A DNA stretch of 64,000 nucleotides from Microbulbifer bruguierae (GTDB taxonomy: Bacteria > Pseudomonadota > Gammaproteobacteria > Pseudomonadales > Cellvibrionaceae): positions 744,001-808,000 of the forward strand of contig NZ_CP118605.1 in NCBI RefSeq assembly GCF_029869925.1. The letters run 5' to 3'. The translations under genes and the position numbers were made by a program. Within the stretch, counting starts at the first letter, position 1, and every line of letters starts with the position of its first letter. The notes under the pieces are model-generated. The model saw only the letters and a program-made list of their open reading frames with translations. It was not told the origin of the DNA and ran no database searches. This document shows, in pieces, positions 56,127 to 64,000 of the stretch.

Positions 56127-57335
56127 TTACTGGGCCTGGTGACGCCAGGCGGTCAAACGGGAAAACAGACGCGTCAGGACACTTTCGATACCGGATTGCG
56201 TCGCAAAACCGATTTTCTTGGCAATATTCTGACGTTCCTTGTACTCCACCTGGTAAAGATCCGCATTTTCGGCGCGGGCTGTCAGGTATTCGTCAGATGT
56301 CTTCAGTTCGTCCACCAGTGCCAGGTCCAGCGCCCGCTGACCAAACCAGACTTCGCCAGTAGCAACTTTACCAATATCCAGTTGCGGTCGATATTCGGAC
56401 ACAAAGTGCTGGAACAGGGTGTGTATTTCTTCCAGGTCACTCTGGAATTTTTCTTTACCTTCCGGTGTGTTTTCCCCAAACATGGTGACAGTGCGTTTGT
56501 ATTCCCCAGCAGTAAACAGCTCAAAATCCACATCGTTGCGCTGTAACAGACGATGGAAGTTGGGCAGCTGCGCAACAACGCCGATAGAACCCAACATCGC
56601 AAATGGCGCAGCCAGAATCCGATCTGCAACACAGGCCATCATATAGCCGCCACTCGCGGCAACCTTGTCCACCACGATCGTCAATTTGACCCCTGAACTG
56701 CGCACCCGCGCAAGCTGGCTGGCGGCGAGACCGTAATTGGCCACCATTCCCCCGGGGCTCTCCAGGCAGACCACAACCTCATCGTTCTTATCCGCAACCT
56801 GCAATATCGCAGTAATTTCCTCGCGCAGGTTAGAGAGCGCAGATGCCTTGATATCACCGTCAAAGTGCAGCACGAACAGACGCTTGCGTGGGCCGAGATC
56901 AGCAACTTGCGGCGACGCATGCTCCGCAGTCGCGGTAGTCTCAGCGCCAACCTCAGCATCGGCCTCAGCCTGCTCTGGCACTTTGACTTCATGCGCATCG
57001 ATTTCTACGCTGGTTTTTTCTTCAGCCTTACGCGCCTTGTGTGCTGCTTTTTGTTCTGCTTTGCGCTTTTTGGCGAGGGCTTTGGCCTCAGCCTTTTTAT
57101 CCTTCTCCTGCTGTTTTCTGCGCTCCGCATAATCCGCACTGTCCATCACCGCTTCAAGCAGCGTCTCCTTGAAATCTTCATAGCGGTCATTCAGGCGGGT
57201 GATGGCAATGTGTCCAGGCTGGCGATCTTTATGATGCACGCGATTGGCAACGATAACGCCGACAACCACCAGCAGCGCCACAACGATAGTGACAACCTTG
57301 GCCAGAAACAGACCGTATTCACTGAGAAATTCCAC
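56127..57335 (-). CDS. sohB: SohB-type inner-membrane signal peptide peptidase
   Basis: The 402-residue S49 peptidase has one N-terminal membrane segment (10-30). A charged Lys/Ala/Glu-rich insertion spans about 60-150, longer than in E. coli SohB as I recall. The peptidase domain has Ser228 (VAASGGYMMAC) and Lys280 (AGEYKRT) as the expected Ser-Lys pair. It should cleave membrane-embedded peptides on the periplasmic side. A small membrane protein gene lies 24 bases upstream in the same direction. Confidence 0.95.
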   Translation of the reverse strand: MEFLSEYGLFLAKVVTIVVALLVVVGVIVANRVHHKDRQPGHIAITRLNDRYEDFKETLLEAVMDSADYAERRKQQEKDKKAEAKALAKKRKAEQKAAHKARKAEEKTSVEIDAHEVKVPEQAEADAEVGAETTATAEHASPQVADLGPRKRLFVLHFDGDIKASALSNLREEITAILQVADKNDEVVVCLESPGGMVANYGLAASQLARVRSSGVKLTIVVDKVAASGGYMMACVADRILAAPFAMLGSIGVVAQLPNFHRLLQRNDVDFELFTAGEYKRTVTMFGENTPEGKEKFQSDLEEIHTLFQHFVSEYRPQLDIGKVATGEVWFGQRALDLALVDELKTSDEYLTARAENADLYQVEYKERQNIAKKIGFATQSGIESVLTRLFSRLTAWRHQAQ

Positions 57336-57359
57336 TCAACCCCCCAATTCCGATTTAAC

Positions 57360-58010
57360 TTATTGCCACTCATTGAGAGCAGACTGTGCTTGCTGATTCA
57401 GCGGACGGGCCAGCAAACCCGTATGACTGATTCGCACCTCATATACAGCGCCATCCTGCATCGGCAGGAAAGTCGCACTGCCATAAACTGCATCGACCAC
57501 AGCTACCCGATTATCCATGCTGCGCAGGAAACTCCATACATCAACACCATTTTCGCTCTCGGACAGCGCGTGCACCGAGCGCTCTTTACTGCGTTCATCC
57601 TGGAGGGTCAGGTAACGACCACTCAGGCGATCCAGCCGATAGGCCGGCTCTACACCCCAGCGAGCCAATGGCCCTTTCCATTTGAGCATGCGCGCATCCA
57701 ATTGCCACTGATCCCCATGCAGCTCAAACTCCTGGGACACGCCATCCTCATCAGCAAATTTCACCATAAAATGCTGATCATCCAGTCTTTCAAACGACAC
57801 GGTACCCACGCTGTGCTCTTTGGCAAGATTGCGATAGCTGTATACATCCAGGGCAATCAGCACGATCAGCAGAGCACCACCAAGTAGCAACAGACCTATG
57901 GTTCCGCGAATAAAACCCAGCAGCCATTTTCCATTCAATAGCACCTTGCCCCCCCAGAACACCAATAGCAGGGCAATAAATGCAATCAAAAATGTAATCG
58001 CAATATACAT
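57360..58010 (-). CDS. Two-segment membrane protein, unknown function
   Basis: The 216-residue protein has two hydrophobic segments (residues 3-20 and 36-54) with a short basic loop, then a 160-residue soluble domain likely in the periplasm. This domain is rich in beta-strands (VGTVSFERLDDQHFMVKFADEDG, FELHGDQWQLDARMLKWKG). From memory similar proteins are annotated only as hypothetical in Pseudomonas and relatives. It is upstream of sohB by 24 bases and downstream of nudC by 47, all in one direction. Function not assignable. Confidence 0.75.
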   Translation of the reverse strand: MYIAITFLIAFIALLLVFWGGKVLLNGKWLLGFIRGTIGLLLLGGALLIVLIALDVYSYRNLAKEHSVGTVSFERLDDQHFMVKFADEDGVSQEFELHGDQWQLDARMLKWKGPLARWGVEPAYRLDRLSGRYLTLQDERSKERSVHALSESENGVDVWSFLRSMDNRVAVVDAVYGSATFLPMQDGAVYEVRISHTGLLARPLNQQAQSALNEWQ

Positions 58011-58057
58011 TTCACTTAGCCTCTGTTGTTGTCATTAGCAGTGCGGTTTATCAACTA

Positions 58058-58870
58058 TCACTTCCCGGCAACAAATGTTCTGATCAGCTGACCAGACAGC
58101 GTTTCCCGCGGCGGGATGGTTTCCGGCACTGCCGAGCGGTGAAACCAGTGGGCATCCAGAATTTCTTCCCGATCCAGGGCCAGAGCGCCCCCCACCGCCT
58201 CGGCAAAAAATCCGATCATCAATTGACCGGGAAAAGGCCAGGACTGACTCCCCAGATAGCGTACCTGTCCAACCTCCAGTCCAACCTCTTCAAACACCTC
58301 TCTCACCAATGCCTGCTCGGCATTCTCACCAGGTTCGATGAAGCCCGCCAACGCGGTATGCAGCGCTTGCTTATGACGATTGTGGCGTGCCAACAGGCAC
58401 TCATCGCCGCGAGTAATCAGCATAATGACACAGGGAGAAATACGCGGGTACACCGCGAATGAGCAATGCGTACACACACGTGCACGATCTTGAGGGTGAT
58501 ATTCAGTCTGCAGCCCGCAGCGACCGCAATACTGGTGATCGAGATCCCAGTCCGCAACCTGGGTAGCCCTGCCCAGTGTAAAAAACAGGGACTCTTCCAC
58601 TGCACCAAGCAGTCGGCGCAAGCCGCGCCATTCACAGCCAGGGATACCGATGGGATCGGACAAATGATGTACGCCGCAAGGCTCGCCCTGCCAATCACCC
58701 AGGTAGTGACTGCGAAAATCCCCCCGCCCCTGCAAAGTGAGGCCTTCGGGCAATTCCCGGTGAAGAGGCCCTCCCGGGGCGCAGAGCACCTCGCCCCGGG
58801 AAACCACGATGTGCCACTTGAATGCCGGCAGCGGCCAAAGGCGACCCGCCGGACGAAATTGTTGTGTCAT
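58058..58870 (-). CDS. nudC: NAD(+) diphosphatase / NAD-decapping Nudix hydrolase
   Basis: From the ATG at 58870 (MTQQFRPAG) the product has 270 residues; a GTG at 58888 would add 6 residues, and neither start has a clear Shine-Dalgarno sequence. The zinc ribbon CGRCGLQTEYHPQDRARVC-THC is followed by the Nudix box GFIEPGENAEQALVREVFEEVGLEV and the family marker SQSWPFP. NudC splits NADH into NMNH and AMP and removes NAD caps from RNA. It lies downstream of the ChpA-like gene by 54 bases. Confidence 0.93.
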   Translation of the reverse strand: MTQQFRPAGRLWPLPAFKWHIVVSRGEVLCAPGGPLHRELPEGLTLQGRGDFRSHYLGDWQGEPCGVHHLSDPIGIPGCEWRGLRRLLGAVEESLFFTLGRATQVADWDLDHQYCGRCGLQTEYHPQDRARVCTHCSFAVYPRISPCVIMLITRGDECLLARHNRHKQALHTALAGFIEPGENAEQALVREVFEEVGLEVGQVRYLGSQSWPFPGQLMIGFFAEAVGGALALDREEILDAHWFHRSAVPETIPPRETLSGQLIRTFVAGK

Positions 58871-58924
58871 AGGAGGTAAACAGCTCACCCGATTTCAATA
58901 CCCAGACTGCACCATCAAGAGGCG

Positions 58925-60622
58925 TCAGGCAACTTCTACCGGGTATCCGAGGGCCTCCAGACTCTCTACAGCAAGATCCAGGGACTGCATATCAGCCTTG
59001 CGGTGCAATTTAACTTCACCCAGATAGTACTCCAGGCTGATGATTGCATCGGCAAATATTTCCAGGGACTGCTCCGTGGCGGGGGCGACCGATTTCTGGT
59101 CGATCACCGCATCTACAAAATCTACCAGGCGCTCTACCACTGCCGCTGCGCGACCCAGGCTGAGCACTACCAGACCACCCCGTACACTGTTAAGCGTGGT
59201 GGAAACATTGCGGATATGGCCGTGGTCAAAACCAGACTCGGCATAAGATCCCAGGGCGCGTTTAATCAGCGCAAGTCCCGCCTCCGCCTCTTTCAGTACC
59301 GCCAGCTCGGCCTCTGCAAGCTGGCTGCGTTCAAGAGCAATATCAGCCTGCCCCGTCTCATCAAGTTCGATAGAAGAACTCTGGCGCAAGGCGCGAATGG
59401 TACTGTCCACCGTGAGAATCTGGTTGGTGAGCTGTTGCAGTGCATTGTCTGCGGCCCGACCACCGGAGAGAGCGCAACTTTGATAGGCTGTCAGCGAGCC
59501 CGCGAGGTTTTCGCCGATACGGCGGAAATTCAGCAGGATTAACGTATTCGCGATACGCCGCAAAGTCTCAACCAATCCGCCCTCTTCATCGAGGCCAGTA
59601 ACGCCGATCACTTCCGTATCGTCCAGCATTCTGCGCACACCGGACAACTCCTCATCCAGCGCGTTCGCGACCGCCGCAATAGCAGTTGCGCCCGGCCCGC
59701 CGAGACTCGCCCTGTCGCGCTCCAGCTCCGGTTCGCGATATCCGAGAGAGCGCACACTGAAGGCCTGTAGCAATTTTGCACCGTAACCAGTGGGGGCGGT
59801 AAGAGCCAGCCAGTACAGGCATTCCTTGATCAGCACAGGTGGCGCCGGCTGGTCGAGAGCCGCATCACCTTCGCGACAGATATTACGCAAGCGCCGATCA
59901 AGTAAACTGAACACCATGACTCGCTGACGGGTTATCAGTAATTCGCTACTTGCCATGGCGTTAATTGCCGTGCCGGCAACCGACCACAGCTTACCGTTCG
60001 GGCGGCCAGCGCTGACGCTGGCAATTCGCTGCAGCGCTCTGGCCATCATGGTGTAGGCCGGCTTACGGGGTTTGCCCTTGAGCAGTGCCAGTAACCCCAC
60101 CTGATACATATGACGGAAGCGACGCACAAAAGACTGGAGATCTTCCGACATGACCGCCGAGGAGATAGCTCCGGGAAAGTTTGCATCCAGCCTGCAGCGC
60201 AGAAAGTGACTTTCGGGCACAGGAGCCTGAGCCCGCGTCAAACGCAGATTATTGATATAGGGCACCAGAAGTTCGGGACGCGGTACCCCCCTGTTCTGGA
60301 CAAAATCAAGATAACGGGTGAGCACGTAAAATGCTGTTCCCATTCCCTCAAGTAATTCTTCAGGCGGATGCTGGCGATCCTGGAGCAAGTCTGCCAGGGC
60401 AGTAAGCATTTCCTGTGCGAGAAGCTCTGCCGCCCCCAGCTGGATCATCTGCAACACGCCGGTGGCTTGCCGCAACCCCTGGATACAATGTTCCAACGCT
60501 GACTTGTTGCCATGATCCGCTGCGAACTGGTCAAGGTACCCGGCAGCACCCTCGACACTGGCTACCAGCTCATCTTTTACCAGGCTGATCGAAGTCAGGT
60601 TAATCTCGCGCAATTCGCTCAT
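58925..60622 (-). CDS. Free-standing homologue of the ChpA N-terminal Hpt-like region
   Basis: The 565-residue, mostly helical protein has no kinase, response-regulator or membrane region. Its start (LVKDELVASVEGAAGYLDQFAADHGNKSALEHCIQGLRQATGVLQMIQLGAAELLAQEMLTAL) matches the ChpA pattern of a helix bundle with QVQGTLQMVEFYGAALLAEEM-type repeats. In ChpA, Hpt domains are strung in front of a CheA kinase that runs type IV pilus chemotaxis. Here it is alone. The sites that would carry the phosphorylated His are not clear to me. The next gene downstream is nudC. Confidence 0.7.
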   Translation of the reverse strand: MSELREINLTSISLVKDELVASVEGAAGYLDQFAADHGNKSALEHCIQGLRQATGVLQMIQLGAAELLAQEMLTALADLLQDRQHPPEELLEGMGTAFYVLTRYLDFVQNRGVPRPELLVPYINNLRLTRAQAPVPESHFLRCRLDANFPGAISSAVMSEDLQSFVRRFRHMYQVGLLALLKGKPRKPAYTMMARALQRIASVSAGRPNGKLWSVAGTAINAMASSELLITRQRVMVFSLLDRRLRNICREGDAALDQPAPPVLIKECLYWLALTAPTGYGAKLLQAFSVRSLGYREPELERDRASLGGPGATAIAAVANALDEELSGVRRMLDDTEVIGVTGLDEEGGLVETLRRIANTLILLNFRRIGENLAGSLTAYQSCALSGGRAADNALQQLTNQILTVDSTIRALRQSSSIELDETGQADIALERSQLAEAELAVLKEAEAGLALIKRALGSYAESGFDHGHIRNVSTTLNSVRGGLVVLSLGRAAAVVERLVDFVDAVIDQKSVAPATEQSLEIFADAIISLEYYLGEVKLHRKADMQSLDLAVESLEALGYPVEVA

Positions 60623-60894
60623 TGCCTACACCACTGCAATTGTCTTTATTCTAGTACCGAGCAGATCAGGCCATTCCACTCAGGTCCCCCCCTTCAATCG
60701 GGCAATTTATACCAAACCGCCCAAGAATCCACCTTTCTGCAAACAATTTCTAGCGAGCAATCGACAAAATTGGGGCAGCCGCAGGCCAATTGGTAAATCC
60801 AATTGAATTTTCAGCCGGAACTCGGTAGGTTTCCCTGTCGACCTCCCAGCGGTATCGGGATGGGGCTCACAGAGAACCAAGGAAGTAACTAACG

Positions 60895-62427
60895 ATGAAT
60901 GCCTTCAATGATACTGTGCCAGTAATGAGCGGCGGCTTCGGCCGCGCCTTTACCGAGAACTTCCTCGGTGAAGCCCCGGACTGGTACAAGCTCACTATCG
61001 CCTTGTTCCTGATCATCAACCCGATACTGCTCTATACAACAACGCCATTCATTACCGGCTGGGTCTTGATTGGTGAATTCATTTTCACCCTCGCCATGGC
61101 CCTAAAGTGCTACCCGCTACAACCTGGCGGTCTACTGGCGATCGAGGCAGTGCTATTGGGAATGACCGACCCAGATTCTGTCTTTCATGAAGTTACCGAC
61201 AACATCCAGGTGATCCTGCTACTGATGTTTATGGTCGCCGGCATTTACTTCATGAAAAGCCTGCTGCTGCATGTATTCACGAAATTGCTGATTAACGTAC
61301 GCTCTAAAACTGCGCTTTCACTACTGTTCTGCGGTGTGTCAGCAATACTCTCGGCATTTCTAGACGCACTGACGGTTACCGCCGTACTGATCAGTGTGGC
61401 GGTCGGTTTTTACGCGGTTTACCACAAAGTGGCATCGAACCGGCAAACCCACCACGACCACGACCACTCCCATGACGAAGACGTAGTGGAATACCATCGC
61501 TCGGACCTCGACCAGTTCCGCGCCTTCCTGCGCAGCCTTATCATGCACGGCGCTGTAGGTACCGCACTGGGGGGGGTCTGCACCCTGGTTGGAGAACCCC
61601 AAAACCTGTTGATCGCAGAAAAAGCCGGTTGGCACTTTGCGCAGTTTTTCATAAATATGGCCCCGGTCACCATGCCCGCGTTTGCTGCCGGACTGCTTAC
61701 CTGCATACTACTGGAGAAAACACGTATATTCGGATACGGCGCCAAGCTGCCGGATACCGTGCGGGAAGTACTGAGCAACTTTGCCACCGAGCAAGAGCGA
61801 AAACGCACACAGCGTGATACTGTCGAACTCTGGGTACAGGGCATTGTTGCGGTAATTCTGGTGCTATCTCTCGCCTTCCACGTGGCAGAAGTAGGGATCA
61901 TCGGTCTTGTAGTGATCGTACTGTTAACTTCATTTAATGGTGTAATCCAGGAAGCCCGGATTGGCCACGCTTTTGAAGAGGCCCTGCCATTCACTGCCCT
62001 ATTGGTCGTATTTTTCGCCATCGTTGCCGTCATCCACGAACAGCACCTGTTTGAGCCAGTCACCCATTTTGTACTTAGCCTGGAACCCGAACGGCAGCCC
62101 GGCATGCTGTTTCTCGCTAACGGCATCCTGTCCATGATCAGTGACAATGTGTTCGTCGCAACCGTCTATATCAATGAAGTCAAAACAGCCCTGACTGCGG
62201 GTGACATTACCCGCGAACACTTCGACAAACTGGCCATCGCCATCAACACTGGCACCAACCTGCCAAGTGTCGCGACCCCAAATGGCCAAGCGGCCTTTCT
62301 CTTCCTGCTGACGTCCGCACTGGCACCACTCATCCGACTGTCATACGGGCGCATGGTTGTTATGGCCCTGCCCTACACCATTGTACTGACAGTGGTCGCC
62401 CTGCTCTGCGTAGTCTTTGTTATCTGA
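60895..62427 (+). CDS. nhaB: Na+/H+ antiporter NhaB
   Basis: The 510-residue protein is a full-length NhaB with about 12 membrane segments. Recognisable blocks are [84 protein letters not shown] and [29 protein letters not shown]. It exports sodium in exchange for protons, useful in a marine cell. A variable cytosolic loop at about 185-200 is His/Asp rich. The ATG at 60895 has AAGGAAG upstream. It is divergent from the ChpA-like gene across 272 bases and followed by a terminator. Confidence 0.97.
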   Translation: MNAFNDTVPVMSGGFGRAFTENFLGEAPDWYKLTIALFLIINPILLYTTTPFITGWVLIGEFIFTLAMALKCYPLQPGGLLAIEAVLLGMTDPDSVFHEVTDNIQVILLLMFMVAGIYFMKSLLLHVFTKLLINVRSKTALSLLFCGVSAILSAFLDALTVTAVLISVAVGFYAVYHKVASNRQTHHDHDHSHDEDVVEYHRSDLDQFRAFLRSLIMHGAVGTALGGVCTLVGEPQNLLIAEKAGWHFAQFFINMAPVTMPAFAAGLLTCILLEKTRIFGYGAKLPDTVREVLSNFATEQERKRTQRDTVELWVQGIVAVILVLSLAFHVAEVGIIGLVVIVLLTSFNGVIQEARIGHAFEEALPFTALLVVFFAIVAVIHEQHLFEPVTHFVLSLEPERQPGMLFLANGILSMISDNVFVATVYINEVKTALTAGDITREHFDKLAIAINTGTNLPSVATPNGQAAFLFLLTSALAPLIRLSYGRMVVMALPYTIVLTVVALLCVVFVI

Positions 62428-62454
62428 GGCCAGATCGCTCTCAACACAAACAAA

Positions 62455-62486
62455 AATAAAGGGGCCACTTGGCCCCTTTATTTATC
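62455..62486. terminator. Bidirectional terminator between nhaB and dnaQ
   Basis: AATAAAGGGGCC and GGCCCCTTTATT pair around ACTT, with A-rich and T-rich flanks on both sides. It serves nhaB on the forward strand and dnaQ on the reverse strand. Confidence 0.9.
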
Positions 62487-62502
62487 TATACGCTGCAGCT
62501 GC

Positions 62503-63228
62503 TTACCAGAAGTGCTTGCCAGCGGATTTTTCCAGCAAAGCCAGCATCTGCTGATGCCCCTCCTGCTCTTCCTCCGTCGCCCGCAGCACAGCTAAAGCCG
62601 CCCTATCTGCGCTCAAACGGCGAATCGCTCCAGCTTCACTTTGTTGTTCGGCTTTGTCCTCTTTTCGCTCCGAGCTTTTGTCTGCACCGGCCAGGGCAAG
62701 ATCGGTCTGGCCGCCAGTCATCATCAAATAGACATCGGCCAAAATTTCCGCATCGAGCAAGGCCCCGTGCAGATCCCGCTGGGAATTATCGACAAAATAG
62801 CGCTTGCACAACGCATCCAGGTTATTTTTCTGACCCGGATGCCTTTCCCGCGCAAGAGCCAGCGTATCTAGCACACTGCAGTGGGCCGAAACGTTTTGCC
62901 AGCGGGAACTGCCGAGGCGCCGCAACTCAGCATTGATAAAACCCACATCGAACGGTGCATTGTGAATGACGAGCTCTGCACCATCACAGAAGGCCATAAA
63001 TTCATCGACAATCTGGGAGAATACCGGTTTGTCCACCAGAAACTCATTGGTGATACCGTGAACCTCGATAGCACCATCATCCACTTCCCGCTCGGGATTG
63101 ATGTACTGGTGATAGTGTCGACCGGTAAGTTTTCGGTTGATCAGTTCGACACAGCCAATCTCGATAATCCGGTGCCCAGATTTGGGATCCAGACCGGTGG
63201 TTTCGGTATCCAATACTATTTGACGCAT
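62503..63228 (-). CDS. dnaQ: DNA polymerase III epsilon subunit (proofreading exonuclease)
   Basis: From the ATG at 63228 (MRQIVLDTETTGLD) the product has 241 residues. The exonuclease motifs are DTET (Asp7, Glu9), HNAPFDVGF (ExoII) and HGALLDAEIL (ExoIII). A QTDLAL clamp-binding-type motif follows GG near residue 177, then a linker and a C-terminal helix for the alpha subunit. It removes misincorporated nucleotides during replication. It follows rnhA by 4 bases on the same strand, the usual gammaproteobacterial pair. Confidence 0.97.
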   Translation of the reverse strand: MRQIVLDTETTGLDPKSGHRIIEIGCVELINRKLTGRHYHQYINPEREVDDGAIEVHGITNEFLVDKPVFSQIVDEFMAFCDGAELVIHNAPFDVGFINAELRRLGSSRWQNVSAHCSVLDTLALARERHPGQKNNLDALCKRYFVDNSQRDLHGALLDAEILADVYLMMTGGQTDLALAGADKSSERKEDKAEQQSEAGAIRRLSADRAALAVLRATEEEQEGHQQMLALLEKSAGKHFW

Positions 63229-63232
63229 TGAT

Positions 63233-63670
63233 TTAATCCCCCAGTTGGTCAATGCCACGATTGGCGAGCGCGTCCGCGCGCTCGTTTCCGGGGTCACCGG
63301 AGTGACCTTTTACCCAATGCCAATGCACCTCGTGACTGGCAATAGCAGCATCCAGAGCTTGCCAGAGATCGGCATTTTTAACCGGTTTTTTGTTGGCTGT
63401 TTTCCAGCCGTTCTTTTTCCAGTTGTGTATCCAGGCGGTAATGCCCTGGCGCACATATTGAGAATCTGTGTGTAAGTCCACCCGGCAATGCTGATTAAGC
63501 GCCCCCAAGGCTTCGATTGCCGCGAGCAATTCCATACGGTTATTGGTGGTCAGGGGCTCACCACCGCACAGTTCTTTTTCCGCATTGCCGCTCATAAGCA
63601 ATGCTCCCCACCCACCTGGACCGGGATTTCCACGGCAGGCACCATCGGTATAAATTGTGACTTGCTTCAA
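63233..63670 (-). CDS. rnhA: Ribonuclease HI
   Basis: The 145-residue enzyme has all catalytic acidic residues of RNase HI: Asp9 ([18 protein letters not shown]), Glu47 ([13 protein letters not shown]), Asp69 (HTDSQYV) and the fourth Asp in GNERADALA; His in KGHSGDPGN is present. It degrades the RNA strand of RNA-DNA hybrids. It is adjacent to dnaQ, a conserved arrangement. The upstream methyltransferase gene, partly outside the window, lies 71 bases away on the same strand. Confidence 0.98.
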   Translation of the reverse strand: MKQVTIYTDGACRGNPGPGGWGALLMSGNAEKELCGGEPLTTNNRMELLAAIEALGALNQHCRVDLHTDSQYVRQGITAWIHNWKKNGWKTANKKPVKNADLWQALDAAIASHEVHWHWVKGHSGDPGNERADALANRGIDQLGD

Positions 63671-63740
63671 ACCAGACTCTTGTTGTTGAAATACACTGCA
63701 CTGCCCGCCCCACTACAACTGGGCAGCATTGTTGACTTGA

Positions 63741-64000
63741 CTATCGTTTCAGGTGGCGATCCCGGGCGGCAACCCGAGGGCTGCTGGGCACTGCACTCAG
63801 CGCGGGCTTTCGCTCTCCACGCCAGTTGATTTTGATGGTGCGCATACGAGCGACTTCTTTGCGCGCGACTATGATGTAAAACCCACCCCAGGGCAAGTGG
63901 AAGCGGGTCCCCATCCGCTCCATCCAGGAAGTCTTCGCCAACAGGTCTCTGTGCTGTACTGGCAGCCTGAAAAAGCCCCGTTCAATGGGGCCCGCCTGCA
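63741..64000 (-). CDS. SAM-dependent methyltransferase (partial, C-terminal end)
   Basis: The reverse strand is open from the window edge to a stop at 63741, about 86 codons. The segment GFFRLPVQHRDLLAK-SWMERMGTRFHLPWGGFYIIVARKEVARM is the C-terminal end typical of the methyltransferase gene found next to rnhA in gammaproteobacteria (YafS type). The basic tail after that (INWRGERKPALSAV) is disordered. The SAM-binding motif lies outside the window, so function is inferred from the end and from the neighbours. Confidence 0.7.
   Translation of the reverse strand, partial: QAGPIERGFFRLPVQHRDLLAKTSWMERMGTRFHLPWGGFYIIVARKEVARMRTIKINWRGERKPALSAVPSSPRVAARDRHLKR

Noticed and set aside
42140..60855. 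CCTCCCAGCGGTATC shared at about 42146 and 60842
   Set aside because: A 15-base identity in two intergenic regions may be chance or a trace of a short repeat; there is no inverted structure or longer match to support it.
1..64000. Prophage, integron, CRISPR or transposase
   Set aside because: No integrase, transposase, direct-repeat array or phage structural gene was seen on either strand.

Overview
The window reads as an ordinary stretch of chromosome from a marine-type gammaproteobacterium. The gene set (MksBEF condensin, acnB, nhaB, dnaQ-rnhA, ahpCF, several SulP transporters, REP-like repeats) and the protein sequences look most like Cellvibrionales such as Microbulbifer. That placement is inference from recall, not from a search. 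I found no rRNA, tRNA, CRISPR array, insertion sequence or prophage.

Layout. 1-1559: partial spermidine-synthase-like methyltransferase, free-methionine-sulfoxide reductase, a small membrane coiled-coil protein. 1703-7754: MksB-MksE-MksF condensin operon (Wadjet JetABC-type, no JetD nuclease here) preceded by a small lipoprotein gene. 7901-13719: cysS, glnS (two REP-like hairpins between them), ppiB, lpxH, a saccharopine-dehydrogenase-like enzyme. 13753-17181: SulP transporter plus beta-carbonic anhydrase, divergent from an OxyR-like LysR regulator whose peroxidatic cysteine position is histidine. 17248-24507: small unknown genes, miaE, a Tus-like replication-terminator protein, a DUF1289 protein, acnB with a good promoter and terminator, a GIY-YIG-like protein. 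24644-30674: a MarR regulator, a GST-family protein, an RND/MMPL transporter fused to a LolA-like domain, and an outer-membrane protein; three copies of one palindrome tie the first three transcription units together.

30796-42240 holds a DUF2141-OmpV fusion, a periplasmic catalase-peroxidase, an RND adaptor/permease pair, an ExoD-family protein and ahpC/ahpF, separated by a hairpin-forming miniature element. 42400-44290: YceI, DUF2058 and DUF1415 proteins. 44308-50584 is a sulfur island: two SulP transporters flank a Blh-like sulfurtransferase, a persulfide-dioxygenase-like hydrolase, a BigR/SqrR-type ArsR repressor and two YeeE/YedE half-transporters. 50666-64000: a UvrD-like helicase, DUF4919 lipoprotein, patatin, acuI-type reductase, sohB, nudC, a free-standing ChpA-N-terminus-like protein, nhaB, dnaQ, rnhA and the end of a second methyltransferase.

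How it works together. Two themes stand out. The first is peroxide and reactive-sulfur defence: periplasmic KatG, AhpCF, an OxyR-like regulator, and the BigR-type sulfur cluster that should oxidise persulfides and move sulfur anions. The second is envelope traffic: the MarR-controlled MMPL-LolA fusion with its outer-membrane partner. The latter is the best candidate for an undescribed system, because a shared operator, a domain fusion and an outer-membrane partner all point to one regulated hydrophobe- or lipid-transport unit.
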